Assembly: GCF_000425885.1 (NCBI RefSeq)
Contig: NZ_AUEH01000020.1
Span: forward strand, 1-51,849
Length of the DNA: 51,849 nucleotides
Source of the DNA: Schleiferilactobacillus harbinensis DSM 16991
GTDB lineage: Bacteria > Bacillota > Bacilli > Lactobacillales > Lactobacillaceae
Direction: 5' to 3'
The notes below the pieces were generated by a model. The model was not told the origin of the DNA. It ran no database searches and saw nothing but the letters and a program-made list of their open reading frames with translations. Shown here piece after piece: positions 1 to 7,280 of the stretch. A program made the position numbers and the translations under genes. Within the stretch, counting starts at the first letter, position 1; every line of letters begins with the position of its first letter.

Positions 1-1
1 C

Positions 2-142
2 AAGTACTACGACAAAAAATACGGGGAGGTACCAAAGTATCAACACCGACGTGCTTGCATTATGACCGCTCGCAAGCTCGTACGCGTGATCTATAAGCTG
101 TTATCTGATCATGAGCTGTACGTGCCTGCCAAAGTGGTCTAA
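2..142 (+). CDS. IS110-family transposase, C-terminal end (partial at window edge)
   Basis: The reading frame enters from the left edge and gives 46 residues ending in LYVPAKVV before a TAA stop. The segment with HRRACIMTARKLVRVIYKLL resembles the last part of IS110-family transposases, where a tyrosine-rich stretch is followed by an A-x-ARKL helix. These enzymes are DEDD/serine recombinases that move a circular intermediate without classical terminal inverted repeats. The catalytic parts lie outside the window, so whether the element is intact cannot be told. The family call rests on a short C-terminus only. Confidence 0.62.
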   Translation, partial: KYYDKKYGEVPKYQHRRACIMTARKLVRVIYKLLSDHELYVPAKVV

Positions 143-504
143 CGCGGCAAGCGACAACTTAGAAAGCTAGGACTACCCAGAAAAATCATCACGTTCCTGG
201 GCTGGGGGAGGTATACGCCATAAGCTCTTACTAACCATCAATTTTCTTCCTGCACCTTCTTGACTTCAGACCGCAAGTCTCGGTGGGCTTCTTTCGCCCT
301 TGATGAGTTAATAATACCATGCCGGAATTACACAAACAACAACGATGCAGATTACAATTTAGTGTAATGTTCGCATTGTAACCGGTGTCAGTCATTCCTG
401 GAGAAACAAATAACACCGCTTCGTGCTGAGATGGAATATCACAAAGACGGTGTTATTTAACAGATTATTGAATTAGGCTGTACTCACAATCGAGCAGGCG
501 GTGC
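143..504. other. Intergenic stretch between IS110 tail and glnA
   Basis: I see no convincing gene here. The left part is probably the right end of the IS110 element. A short minus-strand frame (231-416) has no ribosome-binding site and no recognisable domain. The only clear structure is the hairpin at 408-458, listed separately. Confidence 0.5.
408..458 (-). terminator. Candidate terminator of the glnRA operon
   Basis: An inverted repeat (AAATAACACCG and CGGTGTTATTT) encloses a loop of about 29 nt, some 47 bp past the glnA stop. On the minus strand the second arm runs into a T-rich tract. The long loop makes it a weak terminator by appearance. Confidence 0.45.
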
Positions 505-1845
505 TTAATACAGCTCCAGATATTGGTCCCGTTCCCACTTGGAGACGGACTGGCGGTAGCCATCCCACTCCATGCGCTTAGAATCAACGAAACTCTGGTA
601 CAGGTGCGGTCCCAAGGCGTCAATGACTACTTCATCCGCCGCCAACGCCTTCAACGCATTGTGCAGCGTGGAGGGCAGGTCGGTGATGTGATTGGCTTTG
701 CGTTCCTCAGGAGTCATCCGGTAAATGTTGCGGTGCACTGGTGCTGCCGGGGTCAGCTTGTTGTTCAAGCCGTCCATGCCGGCCGCCAAGATCGCGCCAA
801 TAGCCAGATAAGGATTAGCGGTCGGATCAACACTGCGCATTTCTAACCGCGTCGATAAACCGCGGGATTGGGGTACCCGAATCAGCGGACTGCGGTTGCG
901 GCCGGACCAAGCGACATAAACCGGCGCTTCATAGCCCGGCACCAATCGCTTATAGGAATTGACAGTCGGATTATTAACGGCGGTCAGTGCCCGCGCGTGC
1001 GTCAGCAAACCAGCCAGGAAGTGGCGGGATTCGGCCGATAATTGGTCGTCCGTATCCGGATCAAAGAAAGCATTATTGTCGCCCTTGAACAAGGACATGT
1101 TGATATGCATGCCGCTGCCGTTGATGCCGGCCAAAGGCTTGGGCATGAACGTGGCGTGCAAGCCATGCTGGCGCGCAATCGTCTTGACGACCAATTTGAA
1201 CGTCTGGATGTTATCGGCGGCAGTTACGGCATCAGCGTACTTGAAGTCAATTTCGTGCTGCCCAGGAGCGACTTCATGGTGGCTGGCTTCGACTTCAAAG
1301 CCCATCTTTTCCAACTCTAAAACAATGTCCCGCCGGGTGTTTTCACCCAGATCGACGGGGGCAAAGTCGAAATAGCCGCCCTTGTCGTTCAGTTCCAAAG
1401 TCGGCCGATCCTCCTCATCCAATTTGAAGAGGAAGAATTCCGGTTCTGGTCCGATATTGAAGGTGGTGTAGCCGGCCTCCCGAGCTTCGGCCAATACCCG
1501 CTTCAAATTGTTGCGAGGGTCCCCCGCAAACGGTGTGCCATCCGGATTGTGTACGTCACAAATCAAGCGGGCAACTTTGCCGTGTTCGGATCCCCACGGA
1601 AAGACCAGCCACGTATTCAAATCGGGGTATAGCAGCATGTCGCTTTCCTCGATCCGGACAAAGCCGTCGATGGACGATCCATCAAACATAATTTTGTTGG
1701 CCAATACCTTCTCCAACTGATCGACAGGCACCTCCACGTTCTTGATAATGCCGTTGATATCCGTAAACATTAATCGCAGAAATTGAACATTTTGTTCCTG
1801 TACGGCTTCCCGAATCTTGTCTGCCGTAATTTGTGCACGCGCCAT
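505..1845 (-). CDS. glnA: Type I glutamine synthetase
   Basis: GlnA makes glutamine from glutamate, ammonia and ATP in the cytoplasm, as a dodecamer. The 446-residue length fits the Gram-positive GSI-alpha type, which is feedback-inhibited and not adenylylated. Visible signatures are the metal/glutamate-binding [17 protein letters not shown], the [10 protein letters not shown] loop, NRSPLIRVP and the C-terminal [12 protein letters not shown] chose the ATG at 1845, giving [11 protein letters not shown], because GGAG lies 8 bp upstream; a GTG at 1854 would overlap that site. It follows glnR by 23 bp and is almost certainly co-transcribed, so the GlnR box at 2275-2291 should control both. Confidence 0.96.
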   Translation of the reverse strand: MARAQITADKIREAVQEQNVQFLRLMFTDINGIIKNVEVPVDQLEKVLANKIMFDGSSIDGFVRIEESDMLLYPDLNTWLVFPWGSEHGKVARLICDVHNPDGTPFAGDPRNNLKRVLAEAREAGYTTFNIGPEPEFFLFKLDEEDRPTLELNDKGGYFDFAPVDLGENTRRDIVLELEKMGFEVEASHHEVAPGQHEIDFKYADAVTAADNIQTFKLVVKTIARQHGLHATFMPKPLAGINGSGMHINMSLFKGDNNAFFDPDTDDQLSAESRHFLAGLLTHARALTAVNNPTVNSYKRLVPGYEAPVYVAWSGRNRSPLIRVPQSRGLSTRLEMRSVDPTANPYLAIGAILAAGMDGLNNKLTPAAPVHRNIYRMTPEERKANHITDLPSTLHNALKALAADEVVIDALGPHLYQSFVDSKRMEWDGYRQSVSKWERDQYLELY

Positions 1846-1868
1846 CAAACCCACTCCATTCTTAAAAG

Positions 1869-2213
1869 TTAATTACGAGGAAATTCTGTATCATTCAAGA
1901 AACCGGCTGTCCGCAACATCTCGTCGCGCAGCAGCACCCGGGCTTTTTCATCGGAAAGATTATTATTCCGTTCGCTCGCCCGGCGCTCCTTCACTTGACC
2001 GAGAGTATACCCTGCGGCCAAATCGTCCTTGATCGCCAACAGCACATCCACATCATTCATGGAGAATTGCCGCTGACCGCCAGCCGTCCGATGGGGCTTC
2101 AATAAGCCCTGGGACTCATAATAGCGAATTTGGCGAGCCGTCAGGCCAGTGATCGTACACGCCGTACCAATTGATAACACCGGGGTCGACCGCCGGACTT
2201 CTGTCTCACGCAT
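1869..2213 (-). CDS. glnR: MerR-family nitrogen regulator GlnR
   Basis: GlnR is the dimeric repressor of glnRA and ammonium or amino-acid uptake genes, activated by feedback-inhibited glutamine synthetase. The 114-residue product has an N-terminal MerR winged helix-turn-helix ([20 protein letters not shown]) and the family's [11 protein letters not shown] segment, then a short C-terminal tail that contacts GlnA. The ATG at 2213 follows a strong AGGAGGTG; longer upstream frames are unlikely. Its position directly before glnA is the standard Firmicutes arrangement. Confidence 0.95.
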   Translation of the reverse strand: MRETEVRRSTPVLSIGTACTITGLTARQIRYYESQGLLKPHRTAGGQRQFSMNDVDVLLAIKDDLAAGYTLGQVKERRASERNNNLSDEKARVLLRDEMLRTAGFLNDTEFPRN

Positions 2214-2230
2214 ACCCGCACCTCCTTGAA

Positions 2231-2291
2231 TGGTTACAGTATACGCGGCAACAAAAAAAGCTGTCAACGGCATATGTCAGGTTTTCTAACA
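2231..2291 (-). promoter_or_regulatory. glnRA promoter with GlnR operator
   Basis: On the minus strand, TTGACA (2262-2267) and TATACT (2238-2243) are separated by 18 bp. Just upstream, 2275-2291 reads TGTCA-N7-TAACA on the plus strand, an exact match to the GlnR consensus TGTNAN7TNACA. The operator is centred about 52 bp before the inferred start site, similar to the distal operator of Bacillus glnRA. I did not see a second matching box. Confidence 0.85.
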
Positions 2292-2339
2292 TCATTGACA
2301 ACTTTTTTGAATTTTCTTTACATGGTCCAGACCAATATG

Positions 2340-3236
2340 TCACCGCGTTAAAAAACTCGCGACCAGCAGCTTGATTTTATTTTCTTCCGCGGGGTTTTCC
2401 AGCAAGTTGAACCAATGTACCGGGAGCTGGTGACGGAAATACGTCAGCTGCCGCTTAGCGTAATGCCGGGAGTCGGCCTTGATGCGGTCGACCGTGGCCG
2501 GCAAGCTGGCTTGACCGGTAAAGTACGGCCACCATTCCCGGTAACCGATGCCCTTCCCCGCTGGCCAATCCGCGCCGCCTTGGGCGTACAGCCAGCGGGC
2601 TTCTTTTTCTAAACCCTGGGCAATCATCTGGTCCACCCGGGCATTGATCCGGGCATAAAGCTGCTGTCGTTCGGTATTCAAGCCGATTACACAGGCATCA
2701 TAGGCCGGCGTCAAATCATCCCCTTGATCCGAAAATAGCTGACCCGTTTCAGCAATGACCGCGAGGGCGCGTTCAACCCGGCGGCGATTCGCGACCGGAA
2801 TTTTAGCCGCGGCGGCGGGGTCAGCGATATTGAGTTTCTGCCAGGCTGCTTCATCATTGAGTCCATCAGTAATGTGATTTGACTGCCGCTCCGTGCCTAA
2901 TTGCCACCCTAGCAAAAACATCCGTAAATAGAAGCCGGTACCGCCGACAATGATCGGTACATGACCGCGGGCAGTAATTTTCCGCACCAAATTGCCGGCA
3001 GCCTGTTGAAAATCATGGGCGGAGAATTTTTCATCCGGATTGCGGATGTTCAGCAAGTGGTGGGGAACTCCCTGCATTTCCCCAGGCAGAACTTTTGCGG
3101 TGCCGATATCGAGATGACGAAAAATCTGCATCGAATCTCCGGAAATAATTTCGCCATTGAATTGTTTGGCCAAGTCAATGCCCAGTGCTGATTTTCCCAC
3201 TGCGGTGGGGCCGACGATCATAATGACTTTATCCAT
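2340..3236 (-). CDS. miaA: tRNA dimethylallyltransferase
   Basis: MiaA transfers dimethylallyl from DMAPP to N6 of A37 in tRNAs that read UNN codons. The 298 residues begin with the P-loop GPTAVGKSALGIDLA, followed by GDSMQIFRHLDIGTAK (DMAPP/tRNA region), a PHHLLNI motif and GGTGFYLR. Length is normal. Its ATG overlaps the 3' end of the upstream GNAT gene by 8 bp, which suggests translational coupling. It lies upstream of glnR but is separated from it by the glnR promoter. Confidence 0.94.
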   Translation of the reverse strand: MDKVIMIVGPTAVGKSALGIDLAKQFNGEIISGDSMQIFRHLDIGTAKVLPGEMQGVPHHLLNIRNPDEKFSAHDFQQAAGNLVRKITARGHVPIIVGGTGFYLRMFLLGWQLGTERQSNHITDGLNDEAAWQKLNIADPAAAAKIPVANRRRVERALAVIAETGQLFSDQGDDLTPAYDACVIGLNTERQQLYARINARVDQMIAQGLEKEARWLYAQGGADWPAGKGIGYREWWPYFTGQASLPATVDRIKADSRHYAKRQLTYFRHQLPVHWFNLLENPAEENKIKLLVASFLTR

Positions 3237-3900
3237 GATCGGTCAGCTCCAGCACATACGAATGCTCGGTAATCACCCGCTCTGCATCAAATTCACCCAC
3301 GGCGGCTTTATCTGTCACGATATACACCCCTTCGCGCAAATAGTGGGTCAGGGGCTGCCCTGTTTGCCGGTTAGTCAGGATCAACCGTTGCTGCGCGCGG
3401 TCAACGCGAAAACCCAGCTGCAAATCAGCAACTTTTGGTGTCCCAATGACCAGATAATCCCGCGTTAACAGCCGCGCGCCAAACTTTTGATACAACTGAT
3501 TAGTCCCGGCATCATCCCGGGTAAAAATGATCAGTGCTTGAACGGCGCGGGCCACCAAATAGGCTTTTGCGGCCATGAACAATTGAGTGCCGATGCCCCG
3601 GTGCTGCCAATCCGGATGGACGGCAAAATTTTCCCAATAAGCCAATCTCCGAGTGGGAAAATATAAATTGTCCTCGCTCATTTCCTGGGTGAACACGCCG
3701 ATATCCAGTAAACCCACCAGTTGTTGCGTCGCGTCATCGATCGCCACTAATTCGCAGGCTGCCTGATATACTTCTGGATCTAAAATTGTTTTCGTTGTTT
3801 CCTGATCGTCAAAAAAAGGCGAAAAAAGATACGCCAACGCTTTGGTGTACACCCAGTGCCGCTCATCCGCGGCCTGGTATGGCCGAATCGTAATGCCCAT
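3229..3900 (-). CDS. GNAT-family N-acetyltransferase
   Basis: A 223-residue protein with one GNAT fold in its first 150 residues. The acetyl-CoA pyrophosphate loop is visible as HPDWQHRGIGTQLF (motif A, Q/R-x-x-G-x-G/A), followed by a typical C-terminal NQLYQKFGAR segment. The last 70 residues are an extra domain I do not recognise. Substrate cannot be inferred. It is the first gene of a pair with miaA, overlapping it by 8 bp. Confidence 0.8.
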   Translation of the reverse strand: MGITIRPYQAADERHWVYTKALAYLFSPFFDDQETTKTILDPEVYQAACELVAIDDATQQLVGLLDIGVFTQEMSEDNLYFPTRRLAYWENFAVHPDWQHRGIGTQLFMAAKAYLVARAVQALIIFTRDDAGTNQLYQKFGARLLTRDYLVIGTPKVADLQLGFRVDRAQQRLILTNRQTGQPLTHYLREGVYIVTDKAAVGEFDAERVITEHSYVLELTDHG

Positions 3901-4048
3901 GTCGGCAAGCCCCTCTCAAAAATGTCTGAATTCTATTATACCGTAGCCGCCAACACCCGAAAAGGTGGGAAGAAAACGCTAAATCCTTTGCACTTCCGGG
4001 CCAAATACGCAATAATGAAGTAGACAACAAGATTTGGAGGGATTGTTT

Positions 4049-4231
4049 ATGGCAAAGTCTAAATTTGGGCGCGGTTTCCTGTTTGGCGTTCTCGCTACTG
4101 CAGGCGCCGTTGCTGGCAGTGTTTATGCCTTTAAGAAACAAGTCGTCGAACCCAGCGACGCCGAAGTCAGCCGGATCGAAGATAATCGTAAACGGGCCAA
4201 CCGTAAGGCCCATCAGGCTCATCAGGGATAA
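4049..4231 (+). CDS. DUF3042 family small membrane-associated protein
   Basis: A 60-residue protein with a conserved GRGFLFGVLA hydrophobic N-terminal helix (about residues 8-26), then a basic, lysine- and arginine-rich tail. This matches the DUF3042 pattern common in lactobacilli; function is unknown. TTTGGAGG (4033-4040) sets the ATG at 4049. It is a single-gene unit followed by the terminator at 4244-4287. Confidence 0.82.
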   Translation: MAKSKFGRGFLFGVLATAGAVAGSVYAFKKQVVEPSDAEVSRIEDNRKRANRKAHQAHQG

Positions 4232-4243
4232 TTCACGGTAAAC

Positions 4244-4287
4244 AAATAGCGTTGACGAGTTGGAATGAATTCGTCAACGCTATTTTT
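4244..4287. terminator. Intrinsic terminator, probably bidirectional
   Basis: A 15-bp stem (AATAGCGTTGACGA pairing with TCGTCAACGCTATT) with a 12-nt loop and flanking A and T runs lies between the converging DUF3042 and rhodanese genes. It can serve both strands. Confidence 0.88.
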
Positions 4288-4352
4288 GTAGGCTTGGTAA
4301 GCAAGGTCAGGCGTTGCTACGCCGTGCCCAAGCAGCGAACAATATCATTTTT

Positions 4353-4775
4353 CTAGGCAACAGCTTTGCCCTTCGTCTTACCATGCCATTCCCGGAAGCC
4401 GCCCTTGAGCCAGCGAACTTCGGTAAAACCGGCTTTTTTCAGCTGCAGAGCCGCCCGAATGGCCAGATTCGTGCCGCTCTCATAAACATAAACCGGTAAA
4501 TCTTTACGCAGTGATCCCATGTCCTGCTTTAACGACGCCATCGGCATACTGCGGGCACCCAAAATATGCTTCGTATCGAACGTCTTACGCTCCCGCAGAT
4601 CGATAATCTGAGCCCGGGTACGACCCTTTTCAAACTCTTCTTCGGTCAACGCACCCTTCAACTGCCGGCCGCGCCACCAGTAATATGTCGGCGAACCGAT
4701 CATATACAATACAATCAGCAGAAGGAACCCGTTCAGGATCCAAATACCTTGATTAAATGAACTTGCTAACACCAT
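4353..4775 (-). CDS. Membrane-anchored rhodanese-like protein lacking the catalytic cysteine
   Basis: About 140 residues: one N-terminal transmembrane helix (ILNGFLLLIVLYMIG), then a rhodanese fold with IIDLRERKTFDTKHILGA and the C-terminal KGGFREW. In active sulfurtransferases the loop after the fourth strand begins with Cys; here the loop reads YVYESGTNLA, with Glu in that place. It is therefore probably not a sulfurtransferase by the usual mechanism and may be a binding domain. The ATG at 4775 has AGAGGA upstream. It follows glcK by 13 bp as the last gene of the pbp-glcK cluster. Confidence 0.82.
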   Translation of the reverse strand: MVLASSFNQGIWILNGFLLLIVLYMIGSPTYYWWRGRQLKGALTEEEFEKGRTRAQIIDLRERKTFDTKHILGARSMPMASLKQDMGSLRKDLPVYVYESGTNLAIRAALQLKKAGFTEVRWLKGGFREWHGKTKGKAVA

Positions 4776-4788
4776 TACCTGCATTCCT

Positions 4789-5769
4789 CTATTCTTCTGT
4801 TTGTGCGTGGTCGGCCAAGACCAGGGAAGCCGCGCCGACGATACCGGCTTCGTTGCCTAACGTGGCCAACCGCAAAGACGTGGTCTGGCGAACATTCGGG
4901 AAGGTGTTTTCTTCGAAATTCCGTTGCACCCGTTCCAGCAGGAAGTCGCCGGCCGCGCTGACACCGCCGCCAATGACGATATACTTCGGATTCAGCATAT
5001 TGCCGACGTTAGCCAGAGCCAAGCCCAAATAGAAGCTGACCTTATCCACGACCTTCAGTGCCAAGGGGTCACCCTCTTTGGCCAAGTCGAAGACGATCTT
5101 TGAGGTAATATCTTCACCATCATCCAGCATGAATTTCAGTTTCGCATCACCGGCATATTCTTCGGCCATATCCCGAGCAATATGGACCACGCCGGTGGCC
5201 GAGGCATATTGCTCTAAGCAGCCGCGCTTGCCGCAGGTGCACAGATAACCGCCAGGCTGAACGGTAATGTGGCCCAACTCGCCAGCGGATCCCGCTACGC
5301 CATGGAGCAGTCTGCCGTCAGCGATGATGCCGCCGCCAACCCCGGTACCCAGAGTAACGAAAGTCACGTTGGGATCATTGTCGCCGGCACCCTGCCAGCG
5401 TTCGCCCATGGCTGCCACGTTGGCATCGTTATCAATATAGAAGGGAATATTCGTCGCCGCCTCAATGTCCCGTTTAGGGTAAACGGTGCCTTCCCAATTC
5501 AAATTGAATGCGCCGCTGACTGTCCCCGCTGCTAAATCAACTGAGCCGGGCGACCCCATGCCGATTCCTGAAAACTGGTCAGCAGGCATATCGTACAGTT
5601 TCAAGTGGTGCTGAATAGAATCGATAATGTTGGGGATAATATGACTGCCATCCTCCAAGATGTCGGTTTCAATACTCCACCGTTGCTGCACTTCCCCCTG
5701 CGGCGTAAGAATGCCGAATTTGGTCGTGGTACCGCCGAGGTCGACCCCGATCAGTTTTTTATCTGTCAT
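4789..5769 (-). CDS. glcK: ROK-family glucokinase
   Basis: GlcK phosphorylates glucose to glucose 6-phosphate with ATP. The 326-residue product shows the phosphate-binding GVDLGGTTTKFG, the substrate segment IDNDANVAAMGE, VTLGTGVGGGII, and the ROK zinc site CTCGKRGCLEQYAS preceded by GHITV. Start ATG at 5769 overlaps the end of yqgQ by 11 bp. The order rhomboid-yqgQ-glcK is conserved with Bacillus. Confidence 0.95.
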   Translation of the reverse strand: MTDKKLIGVDLGGTTTKFGILTPQGEVQQRWSIETDILEDGSHIIPNIIDSIQHHLKLYDMPADQFSGIGMGSPGSVDLAAGTVSGAFNLNWEGTVYPKRDIEAATNIPFYIDNDANVAAMGERWQGAGDNDPNVTFVTLGTGVGGGIIADGRLLHGVAGSAGELGHITVQPGGYLCTCGKRGCLEQYASATGVVHIARDMAEEYAGDAKLKFMLDDGEDITSKIVFDLAKEGDPLALKVVDKVSFYLGLALANVGNMLNPKYIVIGGGVSAAGDFLLERVQRNFEENTFPNVRQTTSLRLATLGNEAGIVGAASLVLADHAQTEE

Positions 5770-5998
5770 GCTGTTTTCCACTGCTTTCATGATTTTTTTG
5801 TTGCATGCGCAACTCATACTCCCGTTCACGGTGCAACACCGCCCGGGCTTTCACATATATCTTAGCATCTAAGAGCCCGGCTGTGTATACGTGTTCAAGC
5901 TCAATTGTCATCAACTCGATATCCCACAGCCGTTTCCCCAAATGGACTAAGATGCCAAAGCGTTCCAATAGCTGCTGCACGTCATAAAGCGTGCGCAT
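5759..5998 (-). CDS. yqgQ: YqgQ family (DUF910) protein
   Basis: A 79-residue small acidic-basic helical protein starting MRTLYDVQQLLERFG, matching the N-terminus of Bacillus YqgQ, a proposed nucleic acid-binding three-helix bundle of unknown role. I prefer the ATG at 5998 because family members start there; another ATG at 6016 would add six residues and overlap the rhomboid gene. It sits between rhomboid and glcK with overlaps on the glcK side. Confidence 0.88.
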   Translation of the reverse strand: MRTLYDVQQLLERFGILVHLGKRLWDIELMTIELEHVYTAGLLDAKIYVKARAVLHREREYELRMQQKNHESSGKQHDR

Positions 5999-6005
5999 GG
6001 GATGA

Positions 6006-6710
6006 TCACCCGGCATAGCGGACCATCCCCAAATAACCTAAGACACCTGCTGCGGCCAGCAGGACCACCGTGCCCGCGATCCGCTGCCATACCGGCAGTT
6101 TCCCGAAGCGGGCCGGCAAAGCCAAGACCATGGCAATGAGAAAGCCGCCTAGGGCGCCGCCGATATGGCCAAAGATATCGATCGACGGCATAAACAGATC
6201 CAATACTAAATTGATCAGGATCAACGTCAAAAATTGCCGGGCTGCCATTTGAAAATACGGTTCCTGCCGGTAGCCGACGCCCAGGAACAGGAAAGCGCCA
6301 AACAAGCCGAACAGGGCAGTGGATGCCCCTGCGGAGATGCTGTTCATACTGCCAAAGGCAAACGAGGTCAAATTACCCACGATGCCGCTGACAAAGTAAA
6401 TGACCAGCATCCGCCAATGGCCGAATAAACCCTCGATCTGGGTGCCCACGGCATAGATCATGACACCGTTGGTGGCGATATGCAGCAGGCCGATGTGGAT
6501 AAACATCGCGGTGATCAGCCGCCACCATTCGCCCTGGGCCACCAGCTGGCCGACGTTGGCGCCGACTTGGAGCAAAACAGCGGAATTATCGGAACCGCCC
6601 AGCAGTATTTCGGCTAAATACATCAACACGGTGGCAATCAGTAAACCGTAAGTGACGAACGGCATCAGTTTGAGGCGGGTCATGTACCAGCGAATCCGGC
6701 TATTGTTCAT
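6006..6710 (-). CDS. gluP: Rhomboid family intramembrane serine protease
   Basis: A 234-residue polytopic protein with about six transmembrane helices. The active site is visible as Ser130 in SAGASTALFG, His182 in FGHIGGALGG, and the Asn81 oxyanion residue in HIATNGVM. It cleaves substrates within the membrane; Bacillus YqgP/GluP at the same locus also takes part in membrane protein quality control, but there it has extra soluble domains that this short form lacks. It overlaps the fthC stop by 11 bp. Confidence 0.9.
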   Translation of the reverse strand: MNNSRIRWYMTRLKLMPFVTYGLLIATVLMYLAEILLGGSDNSAVLLQVGANVGQLVAQGEWWRLITAMFIHIGLLHIATNGVMIYAVGTQIEGLFGHWRMLVIYFVSGIVGNLTSFAFGSMNSISAGASTALFGLFGAFLFLGVGYRQEPYFQMAARQFLTLILINLVLDLFMPSIDIFGHIGGALGGFLIAMVLALPARFGKLPVWQRIAGTVVLLAAAGVLGYLGMVRYAG

Positions 6711-7272
6711 TAATTCTCTTCCCTTCTAGGAGCGTGCCCACCGGCACATCATGTTCGGCGACGCGCCAAGTGGGCGCATTGAACAGCATCACCGTGGTCG
6801 CCAGCGTGATCGTATGCATGATAGCCGCGGCGTGGCGGGCGAGATACCGGTCGTAATAGCCGGCACCGAAACCGACCCGGGCATGGCTGCCCCGAACAAA
6901 AGCGACTCCTGGCACGACCACAATGGCCGGCACCACATCGGCATCAGCCACCGGTTCTAGGATACCGTAATCCGTCCGGGCCAATTCGTCAGCGCCGCCA
7001 TGATACGGCACAAAATGCATGGACCGATCTGGAAATGTCTTAGGCAATAACACTGGGCGCCCAGCGGCCAGCAATTGATCAATGATCGGCGCCGTCGGTA
7101 CCTCAATACCGCCGGCCATGGTCAAGCCGACGCTGCCTTGGGGATGGGCAGCCAGCCAAGCCAGTAAATCATCTTGCAACTGCTGGCTCTCCCTTTTAAA
7201 CGCCGGCGTCTTGGCAAATTCGACCATTCGGGGAATTTGCAGCTGGCGGAACGCTTTTTTCGTTAATGTCAT
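6700..7272 (-). CDS. fthC: 5-formyltetrahydrofolate cyclo-ligase
   Basis: The enzyme converts 5-formyl-THF to 5,10-methenyl-THF with ATP. The 190-residue product ends with the family's VPGVAFVRGSHARVGFGAGYYDRYLAR signature and the terminal DVPVGTLLEG. ATG at 7272 is preceded by AGTGAGG, which contains the stop of the upstream penicillin-binding protein gene, indicating coupling. Confidence 0.93.
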   Translation of the reverse strand: MTLTKKAFRQLQIPRMVEFAKTPAFKRESQQLQDDLLAWLAAHPQGSVGLTMAGGIEVPTAPIIDQLLAAGRPVLLPKTFPDRSMHFVPYHGGADELARTDYGILEPVADADVVPAIVVVPGVAFVRGSHARVGFGAGYYDRYLARHAAAIMHTITLATTVMLFNAPTWRVAEHDVPVGTLLEGKRINEQ

Positions 7273-7280
7273 GGCGGGCC

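Noticed and set aside
361-382. TTACA-N6-TGTAA palindrome near glnA as a second GlnR site
   Set aside because: Half-sites are in the opposite order to TGTNAN7TNACA and it lies past the end of glnA.
231-416. 61-codon minus-strand frame near the left edge
   Set aside because: No ribosome-binding site and no domain; probably part of the IS110 flank.
959-1375. Long antisense frames inside glnA and other GC-rich genes
   Set aside because: Shadow frames caused by codon bias; each opposes a clearly recognised gene.
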